A stretch of 5,009 bases of DNA from Paracoccaceae bacterium (GTDB lineage: Bacteria > Pseudomonadota > Alphaproteobacteria > Rhodobacterales > Rhodobacteraceae). Below, piece after piece: positions 1 through 4,487 of the stretch (positions are counted from its first letter, which is position 1; every line of letters begins with the position of its first letter). The stretch spans positions 1-5,009 of the forward strand of contig WFPZ01000045.1 of the NCBI GenBank assembly GCA_015487335.1, read 5' to 3'. Below the pieces are notes generated by a model. That model made no database searches, was not told the DNA's origin, and saw only the letters and a program-made list of their open reading frames with translations. A program made the translations under genes and the position numbers.

Positions 1-249
1 CTGACCCCGTTCTACGGGGCGGATTGCCCGGTGGTGGTGGCCTACCGGGTGGGCTGGCCCGATCAGAAGCTGATCCGCGGCACCCTGTCGGACATCCGCG
101 AGAAGGTGCGGGCCGAGAAGATCACCCGCACCGCGCTGATCCTGGTGGGCCCGGCCCTTGGCGAGGTGGACAGGTTTCCTGATTCGGCACTCTACGATCC
201 GGCCTCTCCTCATGTATTGCGTCCCAGGGCGGCAACAAAATCTGGGTGA
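1..249 (+). CDS. cobM: Precorrin-4 C11-methyltransferase, C-terminal part (5' end outside window)
   Basis: Frame 1 is open from the first base to a TGA at 247-249 and encodes the last 82 residues of a protein. The segment LTPFYGADCPVVVAYRVGWP, followed by a KLIRGTLSDI segment, a TRTALILVG strand and an ALYDP...HVLRPR tail, matches what I know of the C-terminal half of the CobM/CbiF family of SAM-dependent tetrapyrrole methyltransferases. The family member methylates precorrin-4 at C11 to give precorrin-5 in the aerobic, cytoplasmic route to cobalamin. The N-terminal SAM-binding glycine-rich loop is not in the window, so completeness cannot be judged. A GTG at 31 could mimic a start, but the family-like reading continues upstream of it, so the gene runs off the left edge. 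The tail AATKSG after HVLRPR is not something I recognise as conserved. Confidence 0.85.
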   Translation: MTPFYGADCPVVVAYRVGWPDQKLIRGTLSDIREKVRAEKITRTALILVGPALGEVDRFPDSALYDPASPHVLRPRAATKSG

Positions 250-338
250 CGCGGTGAGCCGGACGGGGGTTTTACGGAAAATTCACCTCGAATCATTGAT
301 TTGCCCCGCAACTCGGGCATGCTTGAGGTCAGGGTAAC

Positions 339-345
339 GAGGGGG
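339..345 (+). promoter_or_regulatory. Ribosome binding site of the 114-residue protein
   Basis: GAGGGGG lies 5 bases before the ATG at 351, a good Shine-Dalgarno match that fixes this start. The rest of the 250-350 gap holds no gene. It contains TTG-starting hexamers at 296 and 301, but I see no convincing -10 box at the proper distance, so no promoter is called. Confidence 0.6.
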
Positions 346-350
346 ATCTC

Positions 351-695
351 ATGACCGATTTTCTGCCGAAGGAAGTGCGCGAGGGGCTGGAGATGGCCCG
401 CAAGCGCGATCTGCGCAAGAAAAGCCGCCTGAGAATCCGCGTGGGTGACGAGGTGTTCACGGTGCTGCGGTTCTGGGAAACCGGCTTTGCGCTGGATATC
501 GAGGATGCGCCGCATCTGCGCGGGCTGGTGGATATCTACGATGGTGCCCGGCACCTGTACCAGTGCCTGATCGTCGCCTCCGAGGAGGACGGCGGCGAGA
601 TGATCTATGAGTTCAAGCGCAACACCGCGGCGGTGGACAAGGCACCGCTGGACTTCGCCCGAGACGAGAACGCGCCGGTGGCCTTGCTGAACTGA
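351..695 (+). CDS. Conserved-looking hypothetical protein, 114 aa
   Basis: I do not recognise this protein by name. It has an ATG start with a strong ribosome binding site, a TGA stop and codon use like its neighbours, so it looks real. The first 30 residues are highly charged and basic (MARKRDLRKKSRLRIR), predicted helix running into a strand. Residues about 27-90 look like alternating beta strands (RLRIRVG, VFTVLRFWETGFALDI, LVDIYDG, LYQCLIVA, MIYEFKR), followed by a short acidic tail. There is no signal peptide or membrane segment, so it is probably cytoplasmic. The order of a basic Arg-rich segment, a strand, an ETGFAL turn and a closing strand loosely resembles a PilZ-type beta barrel, but the D/N-x-S-x-x-G c-di-GMP signature is absent; this is a weak fold guess only. 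It is separated from cobM by 101 bp and convergent with the next gene, so it is probably transcribed alone. Confidence 0.75.
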   Translation: MTDFLPKEVREGLEMARKRDLRKKSRLRIRVGDEVFTVLRFWETGFALDIEDAPHLRGLVDIYDGARHLYQCLIVASEEDGGEMIYEFKRNTAAVDKAPLDFARDENAPVALLN

Positions 696-698
696 AGA

Positions 699-737
699 CA
701 CGGGCTGGTGGCTGGGGCATGCCCCGGCAGCCCCGTG
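699..737. terminator. Candidate bidirectional terminator hairpin between convergent genes
   Basis: The 56-bp gap between two convergent genes holds a long imperfect inverted repeat. CACGGGCTG (699-707) pairs with 728-737 as nine base pairs with one bulged C at 731. Nested inside is the perfect palindrome GGGGCATGCCCC at 714-725. Its position just after both stop codons (695 on +, 752 on -) suits a shared terminator. Neither strand has a proper T-run after the stem (TTTC on +, TGTCTTC on -), so intrinsic termination would be weak and Rho may be needed. Confidence 0.45.
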
Positions 738-751
738 GAAGTGCCGTTTCG

Positions 752-1921
752 CTACTGCAGATCCCCGAACGCCTCTTGCAGCCGTTCCACGGCTTCTTCC
801 ACCCGGGCTCTCGGGGTGGCGAAGTTGAAGCGCAGGAAGGTTTCGCCGCCCTTGCCGAAGGTTTCTCCGTGGTTGGCGGCGATGCGCGCGCCCCGTTCGA
901 CGCGGGCCTTCACCTCGGCCATGTCCATGCCGGTGCCGGAAAAATCGACCCAGGCCAGGTAGGTGGCCTGCAGCGGCATCGAGCGCAGGCCGGGGATGGC
1001 GGCGATGCCCTCGTCGAACAGCCGGCGGTTGGTGTCGAGATAGGCGATCAGCTCGTCCACCCAGGCGGCCCCTTCGGGGGAATAGGCGGCAGTGGTCATC
1101 TCCAGGCCGAAGGAGTTGGCCGACAGGCCCAGCGCCGCCAGGCGGGCGCTGAAGCGCCGGCGCAGGGTGTCGTCGGCTATGATCACCTGGCCGGTATGGG
1201 CGCCGGCGATGTTGAAGGTCTTTGACGGGGCGGTCATCATCACCAGCCTGTCCGATATCCCCTCGATGGTGGCCATGGGCGTGTGGCGGTGGCCAGGAAA
1301 GACCAGATCGTGATGGATCTCGTCGGAAACCAGAATCAGATCGTGGCGGCGGGCGAAATCGGCCACCTGCTGCAGCTCTTCGCGGCTCCAGACCCGGCCG
1401 CCGGGGTTGTGGGGCGAGCACAGCACCAGCATCTTCTCGCGGCCGGACATCTGCGCGTCCCAGGCCTCGGGGTCGAGCCGGTAGAGCCCGTCCTCGACCG
1501 GCATCTCGCATTCCACCACCTCGCGCCCGGCGGCGCGGATGACGCGGGCGAAGGCGTGGTAGACGGGGGTGAACAGAACCACCCCGTCGCCCGGCTCGGT
1601 GAAGGTATCGACGCACAGGGCGGTGCCGTTGACCAGCCCGTGGGTGGTGAAGATGTGCTCGGGCGCCACCTGCCAGCCGTGGCGCTCGTGCATCCACCAG
1701 GCGATGGCGGCGCGGTAATCGGATTCGTCGCCGTAGTAGCCGTAGATGCCGTGCCCCACCATCCTGCGCAGGGCGTCCTGCACGCAGTCGGGGGCGCGGA
1801 AATCCATGTCGGCGACCCACATGGGAATGCCGTCCTCGGCCGGCACGCCATAGCGGGCCTCCATGCTGTCCCACTTGGAGCACCGGGTGCCGCGGCGGTC
1901 GATGATTTCGTCGAAGTTCAT
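752..1921 (-). CDS. patB: PLP-dependent MalY/PatB-family C-S lyase or aminotransferase
   Basis: This 389-residue cytoplasmic fold-type I PLP enzyme has the length usual for the MalY/PatB family (about 390). The family-specific start (SKWD at 15-18, MWVADMDF at 34-41) is followed by YGYYG-type residues near 60-64, the Tyr of PVYHAF at 121, SPHNPGGRVW at 169-178 (cofactor/substrate Asn), SDEIHHDL at 199-206 (Asp binding the pyridine nitrogen), SKTFNIAG at 233-240 with the Schiff-base Lys at 234, and FLRFNFATP at 362-370 with the substrate-carboxylate Arg at 364. Known members cleave cystathionine or cysteine to release homocysteine or sulfide, pyruvate and ammonia; some act mainly as aminotransferases, so the exact substrate is uncertain and the symbol is at family level. 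The start at 1921 is chosen over an in-frame ATG at 1972 because a good ribosome binding site precedes it and MNFDEIIDRRGT fits the family start. Transcribed divergently from def; stop is TAG. Confidence 0.9.
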   Translation of the reverse strand: MNFDEIIDRRGTRCSKWDSMEARYGVPAEDGIPMWVADMDFRAPDCVQDALRRMVGHGIYGYYGDESDYRAAIAWWMHERHGWQVAPEHIFTTHGLVNGTALCVDTFTEPGDGVVLFTPVYHAFARVIRAAGREVVECEMPVEDGLYRLDPEAWDAQMSGREKMLVLCSPHNPGGRVWSREELQQVADFARRHDLILVSDEIHHDLVFPGHRHTPMATIEGISDRLVMMTAPSKTFNIAGAHTGQVIIADDTLRRRFSARLAALGLSANSFGLEMTTAAYSPEGAAWVDELIAYLDTNRRLFDEGIAAIPGLRSMPLQATYLAWVDFSGTGMDMAEVKARVERGARIAANHGETFGKGGETFLRFNFATPRARVEEAVERLQEAFGDLQ

Positions 1922-1927
1922 GGGGGT

Positions 1928-1931
1928 CTCC
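1928..1931 (-). promoter_or_regulatory. Ribosome binding site deciding the MalY/PatB start
   Basis: On the minus strand GGAG lies six bases before the ATG at 1921-1919. No comparable site precedes the upstream in-frame ATG at 1972, which supports the 389-residue reading. Confidence 0.65.
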
Positions 1932-1985
1932 GCTTCTGCTGTCCGTCGGGGTGCGGCGGCCGGCCCCGTCACCCCCCGCTTTCAC

Positions 1986-2013
1986 GGTTTAGCCGGATCG
2001 GCCGGGGGTGCAA
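1986..2013 (-). promoter_or_regulatory. Candidate promoter for the MalY/PatB gene
   Basis: Reading leftwards, TTGCAC (2013-2008) fits a sigma-70-type -35 box and TAAACC (1991-1986) a weak -10 box, separated by 16 bases. Transcription would begin near 1979 and leave a leader of about 58 bases. The -10 is only a partial match (TA at positions 1-2 and A at 4), so the call rests on spacing and on the mirrored arrangement with the def promoter. Confidence 0.35.
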
Positions 2014-2025
2014 GGGCCGTTGCAC
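2008..2025. repeat. Perfect inverted repeat GTGCAA-N6-TTGCAC in divergent intergenic region
   Basis: Two six-base arms, GTGCAA at 2008-2013 and TTGCAC at 2020-2025, are exact reverse complements around the GC-only spacer at 2014-2019. Each arm read outward is TTGCAC, a plausible -35 element. The symmetry would also suit a dimeric regulator that controls both flanking genes. I do not match it to a known alphaproteobacterial operator such as the LexA GTTC repeat or the CtrA TTAA box. Confidence 0.55.
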
Positions 2026-2048
2026 GAGGCGGGGCCATCGCCTAAATG
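2020..2048 (+). promoter_or_regulatory. Candidate promoter for the def-def-like-fmt operon
   Basis: TTGCAC (2020-2025) and TAAATG (2043-2048) are 17 bases apart, the ideal sigma-70 spacing. The -10 is a weak match (3 of 6). If used, transcription would start about 6-8 bases after the -10, close to the ATG at 2055, giving a leaderless or nearly leaderless def mRNA. This agrees with the lack of a Shine-Dalgarno sequence before any of the possible def starts. Confidence 0.35.
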
Positions 2049-2054
2049 ATGGCC

Positions 2055-2576
2055 ATGAGCATCCGGCCGATCATCATCCACCCCGACCCGCGCCTGAAGA
2101 AGGTCTGCGCCCCCGTGCCCGTCATCACCGACGAGTTGCGGCGGCTGGCCGACGACATGCTGGAAACCATGTATGACGCGCCGGGAATCGGGCTGGCGGC
2201 GCCGCAGGTGGGGGTGCTCAAGCGGCTTGTGGTGATGGACTGCGTCAAGGAGGAAGGGGCCGCGCCCCGGCCGATGGTGCTGTTCAACCCGGAAATTCTC
2301 TGGGCCTCGGAAGAGACGAACACCTACGAGGAAGGCTGCCTGTCGATCCCCGACCAGTACGCGGATGTGGAGCGGCCGGCCGAGGTGAAGGTGCGGTGGC
2401 TGGACCGCGACGGCAAGGTTCAGGAAGAGCACTTCACCGGGCTGTGGGCCACCTGCGTGCAGCACGAGATCGACCACCTCAACGGCAAGCTGTTCATCGA
2501 CTATCTCAAACCGCTGAAGCGGCAGATGATCACCCGCAAGATGATCAAGCTCAAGCGCGAGAAGGCGCGGGCGTGA
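2055..2576 (+). CDS. def: Peptide deformylase (intact)
   Basis: This metalloenzyme removes the formyl group from the N-terminal methionine of nascent chains at the ribosome. The 173-residue product has all three family motifs: GIGLAAPQVG at 44-53 with Gln51, EGCLS at 93-97 with metal ligand Cys95, and QHEIDH at 136-141 with metal ligands His137 and His141 and catalytic Glu138. A basic C-terminal helix (about 153-173, KPLKRQ then Lys/Arg-rich) corresponds to the ribosome-binding tail known in E. coli Def. The length is normal (about 165-175). Three in-frame ATGs (2046, 2049, 2055) are possible; 2055 is preferred because MSIRPIIIHPDPRLKK is the usual start in related proteins. No good ribosome binding site precedes any of them: the nearest, GAGG at 2026, is 16 bases before the first ATG. 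It is the first gene of an operon, overlapping the next by 4 bp. Confidence 0.95.
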   Translation: MSIRPIIIHPDPRLKKVCAPVPVITDELRRLADDMLETMYDAPGIGLAAPQVGVLKRLVVMDCVKEEGAAPRPMVLFNPEILWASEETNTYEEGCLSIPDQYADVERPAEVKVRWLDRDGKVQEEHFTGLWATCVQHEIDHLNGKLFIDYLKPLKRQMITRKMIKLKREKARA

Positions 2577-3076
2577 GCCGCCCCGTCATCCCGTGGCCCG
2601 ATCCGCGGCTGCGCCGGCCGGCGGAGCCGGTGACCGAAATCACCGACGAGATCCGCGCGTTGTGGGACGAGATGATCGAGGTGATGGAGGCGATGCCGGG
2701 CATCGGGCTGGCGGCGCCGCAGCTTGGCGTGATGCTGCGCCTGGCAGTGGTGGACGCTTCGCGCGAGCGCGGGCAGGCGGTGCGCATGGCCAACCCGCAG
2801 ATCCTGCACGCCTCCGAAAAGATGAGCCTGCACGAGGAGGCCAGCCCCAACCTGCCGGGCGTTTCGGCCCGCATCAGCCGCCCGCGCGCCGTGACCGTGC
2901 GCTTTCTCAATGCGGCAGGAGAGGTGGAAGAGCGCGATTTCGTGGGCCTGTGGGCCACATCCGTGCAGCATCAGATCGATCACCTCAATGGGCGGATGTA
3001 CTTCGACCGCCTCTCGCCGGTGAAGCGGCAGATGCTTCTCAAGCGCGCGCTCAAGCTGCGGAGGCGGAAGGCATGA
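2573..3076 (+). CDS. Degenerate peptide deformylase paralogue, probably without normal activity
   Basis: The 167-residue product aligns end to end with the preceding Def: PWPDPRLRRPAEPVTEITDE at the start, GIGLAAPQLG at 43-52 with Gln50 kept, and LWATSVQHQIDHLNG at 126-140. Two catalytic positions differ. The metal-ligand Cys of EGCLS is Ser91 (EEASPNLP; AGC at 2843-2845), and the catalytic Glu of HExDH is Gln134 (CAG at 2972-2974), while His133 and His137 remain. It should therefore bind metal poorly and not hydrolyse formyl-Met by the usual mechanism. The frame is intact and the basic C-terminal tail is kept, so it looks selected rather than decaying. It starts with GTG in a GTGA overlap with def, with AGAAGG seven bases upstream, and ends in an ATGA overlap with fmt. 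Degenerate deformylase-like proteins near fmt are, as I recall, seen in other Rhodobacterales. A role in regulation or ribosome binding is inference only. Confidence 0.9.
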   Translation: MSRPVIPWPDPRLRRPAEPVTEITDEIRALWDEMIEVMEAMPGIGLAAPQLGVMLRLAVVDASRERGQAVRMANPQILHASEKMSLHEEASPNLPGVSARISRPRAVTVRFLNAAGEVEERDFVGLWATSVQHQIDHLNGRMYFDRLSPVKRQMLLKRALKLRRRKA

Positions 3077-3972
3077 GGCTGGTGTTCATGGGCACGCCGG
3101 AGTTTTCCGTGCCAGCGCTGGAGGCGCTGGTGGAGGCCGGCCACGAGGTGGCCGCTGTCTATTGCCAGCCGCCGCGCCCGGCCGGTCGCGGCAAGAAGGA
3201 GCGCCCCTCCCCGGTGCAGGCCCGCGCCCGGGCACTGGGGCTGGAGGTGCGCCACCCTGAATCGCTGCGCGGGGCGGCCGAACAGGCAGGGTTCGCCGCG
3301 CTGGAGGCCGAGGTGGCGGTGGTGGTGGCCTACGGGCTGATCCTGCCGAAGGAAATCCTGCAGGCCCCGGCGCGTGGCTGCCTGAACATTCATGCCTCGC
3401 TGCTGCCGCGCTGGCGGGGGGCTGCGCCGATCCACCGGGCGGTGATGGCAGGGGATGCCGAGACCGGCGTGTGCATCATGCAGATGGACGAGGGGCTCGA
3501 TACCGGGCCGGTGCTGTTGTGCGAGGCCACACCGATCGGCCCCGAGGAGACCGCCGGCGATCTGCATGACCGGCTCTCGGAAATCGGCGCACGGCTGATC
3601 CTGGGCGCGCTGGAGCGGCTGGACGAGCTGGAGCCCGTGCCGCAGCCGCAGGAGGGTGTTACCTATGCGGCCAAGATCGACAAGGCCGAGGCGCGCATCG
3701 ACTGGTCCCGCCCGGCAGTGGAGGTCGACCGGAAGATCCGCGGCCTTTCCCCTTTCCCCGGCGCCTGGTGCGAGGTGGCGGGCGAGCGGGTGAAGCTTCT
3801 GCGCTCGTGCCTGGCTGAAGGGCGGGGAGAGCCCGGGCAGGTTCTGGGGGGCTTCACCGTGGCCTGCGGCGAGGGCGCGGTTGAGGTTCTGGAGGCTCAG
3901 CGGCCGGGCAGGCGGGCGATGGGCGCCGATGAGCTGCTGCGCGGCCTGGAGCTGCCGGAACGGCTGGGCTGA
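3073..3972 (+). CDS. fmt: Methionyl-tRNA formyltransferase
   Basis: The enzyme transfers a formyl group from 10-formyltetrahydrofolate to Met-tRNA(fMet) for translation initiation in the cytoplasm. The 299-residue product is close to the usual 300-315. It has the N-terminal FMGTPEFSVPAL (5-16), the NIHASLLPRWRGAAPI signature (105-120) with catalytic Asn105 and His107, and MDEGLDTG (138-145) with catalytic Asp143, matching Asn108, His110 and Asp146 of E. coli Fmt. The basic loop PRPAGRGKKERPSPV (34-48) corresponds to the tRNA-contacting insertion. The C-terminal OB-fold domain starts near 205 (IDWSRPA, IRGLSPFPGAW at 222-232). ATG at 3073 shares the ATGA overlap with the preceding stop and has GGAGG eight bases upstream, so translational coupling is likely. 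It is the last gene of the def-fmt operon and converges on rnhA with 23 bp between stops. Confidence 0.96.
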   Translation: MRLVFMGTPEFSVPALEALVEAGHEVAAVYCQPPRPAGRGKKERPSPVQARARALGLEVRHPESLRGAAEQAGFAALEAEVAVVVAYGLILPKEILQAPARGCLNIHASLLPRWRGAAPIHRAVMAGDAETGVCIMQMDEGLDTGPVLLCEATPIGPEETAGDLHDRLSEIGARLILGALERLDELEPVPQPQEGVTYAAKIDKAEARIDWSRPAVEVDRKIRGLSPFPGAWCEVAGERVKLLRSCLAEGRGEPGQVLGGFTVACGEGAVEVLEAQRPGRRAMGADELLRGLELPERLG

Positions 3973-3982
3973 GCGCCAGCCG
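3961..3982. terminator. Candidate shared terminator hairpin at the fmt/rnhA convergent junction
   Basis: CGGCTGG (3961-3967) and CCAGCCG (3976-3982) are a perfect seven-base inverted repeat with an eight-base loop that contains the fmt stop codon. It lies 13 bases past the rnhA stop on the other strand. No T-run follows on either strand, so efficiency as an intrinsic terminator is doubtful. It is the only strong stem in this short junction. Confidence 0.4.
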
Positions 3983-3995
3983 CGCGGGCGTATCC

Positions 3996-4487
3996 TCAGA
4001 CAGGGGAAGAGGAGGCGCGGCCACCGGCTGACGGTTCGGGCTTGAAGGGCGCCATGCCCTTGCGGGCCAGTTCGTCGGCGCGCTCGTTCTCGGGGTGGCC
4101 GGCATGGCCCTTGACCCATTCCCAGCTGACGCGGTGGCGGGCGGTGGCCGCATCGAGCCGGCGCCAGAGCTCCTCGTTCTTCACCGGTTTCCTGCCCGCG
4201 GTGCGCCAGCCGTTTTTCTTCCAGTTGTGAATCCACTGGGTGACGCCGTTCTTCACATAGGCGCTGTCGGTGACGATGGTGATGGTCGAGGGGCGCTCCA
4301 GCGCCTCCAGGGCCGAGATGGCGGCCATCAGCTCCATCCGGTTGTTGGTGGTTTCCGGCTCGCCGCCGAAAAGCTCGCGTTCCTTCAGCACGCGGTCGCC
4401 CTCGCGCGCCACCAGCAGCACGCCCCACCCGCCCGGTCCGGGATTGCCGGAGCAGGCGCCATCGGTATAGGCGAACAGTTCAGGCAC
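3996..4487 (-). CDS. rnhA: Ribonuclease HI
   Basis: RNase HI cuts the RNA strand of RNA-DNA hybrids (R-loops, Okazaki primers) in the cytoplasm, using two divalent metal ions. The 163-residue product has the full active site: Asp9 in YTDGACSGNPGPGGWG, Glu52 in ETTNNRMELMA, Asp74 in VTDSAYV, His128 in VKGHAGHPENERAD and Asp138 in the same segment, matching the D10-E48-D70-H124-D134 set of E. coli. The basic protrusion (WIHNWKKNGWRTAGRKPVKN, about 85-104) that helps hold the hybrid is present. The Ser/Ala/Gly-rich tail after about 149 is not conserved. It starts with GTG at 4487, overlapping the end of ispH by 8 bp, with no clear ribosome binding site of its own, so translation is probably coupled to ispH. 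Stop is TGA. Confidence 0.95.
   Translation of the reverse strand: MPELFAYTDGACSGNPGPGGWGVLLVAREGDRVLKERELFGGEPETTNNRMELMAAISALEALERPSTITIVTDSAYVKNGVTQWIHNWKKNGWRTAGRKPVKNEELWRRLDAATARHRVSWEWVKGHAGHPENERADELARKGMAPFKPEPSAGGRASSSPV

Noticed and set aside
5..19. Small inverted repeat CCCCG-TTCTA-CGGGG in cobM
   Set aside because: A short stem inside coding sequence that follows from the conserved residues and GC-rich codons; no regulatory position.
30..46. A 17-base direct match between cobM and fmt (also near 3317)
   Set aside because: Both encode a VVVAY strand with the favoured GTG valine codon, so it is chance from codon use, not a repeat element.
219..252. Imperfect stem at the end of cobM (GCGTCCCAG with CTGGGTGACGC) as a terminator
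   Set aside because: It has a two-base bulge and a 14-base loop, overlaps the last codons, and its nearest T-run (270-273) is too far downstream to support termination.
296..324. Possible promoter before the 114-residue protein (TTGATT or TTGCCC as -35)
   Set aside because: No acceptable -10 hexamer occurs 16-18 bases after either candidate.
1922..1972. A 17-residue N-terminal extension of the MalY/PatB protein from the ATG at 1972
   Set aside because: The extension is Ala/Pro/Arg-rich and unlike the family, while a good ribosome binding site precedes the ATG at 1921.
210..1985. A 591-codon open frame on the minus strand overlapping the MalY/PatB gene in another frame
   Set aside because: Its product is Arg/Gly/Pro/His-rich with no recognisable domain, it runs across two real genes and their junction, and long spurious frames are expected in very GC-rich DNA.
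1283..2176. A 297-codon open frame on the plus strand antisense to the MalY/PatB gene
   Set aside because: It is antisense to a gene with a full set of catalytic motifs, is of low complexity (Gly/Ala/Val/His-rich) and runs into def in the wrong frame.
2593..3072. Upstream extension of fmt through the second deformylase gene in the same frame, giving 459 residues
   Set aside because: The extra N-terminal part is out-of-frame deformylase sequence. The family start MRLVFMGTPEFS and the GGAGG site place the start at 3073.
2980..4428. A 482-codon minus-strand open frame across fmt and rnhA
   Set aside because: It is a frame shadow of rnhA and antisense to fmt; the translation is Arg/Gln/His/Pro-rich without domains, and it crosses the convergent junction.
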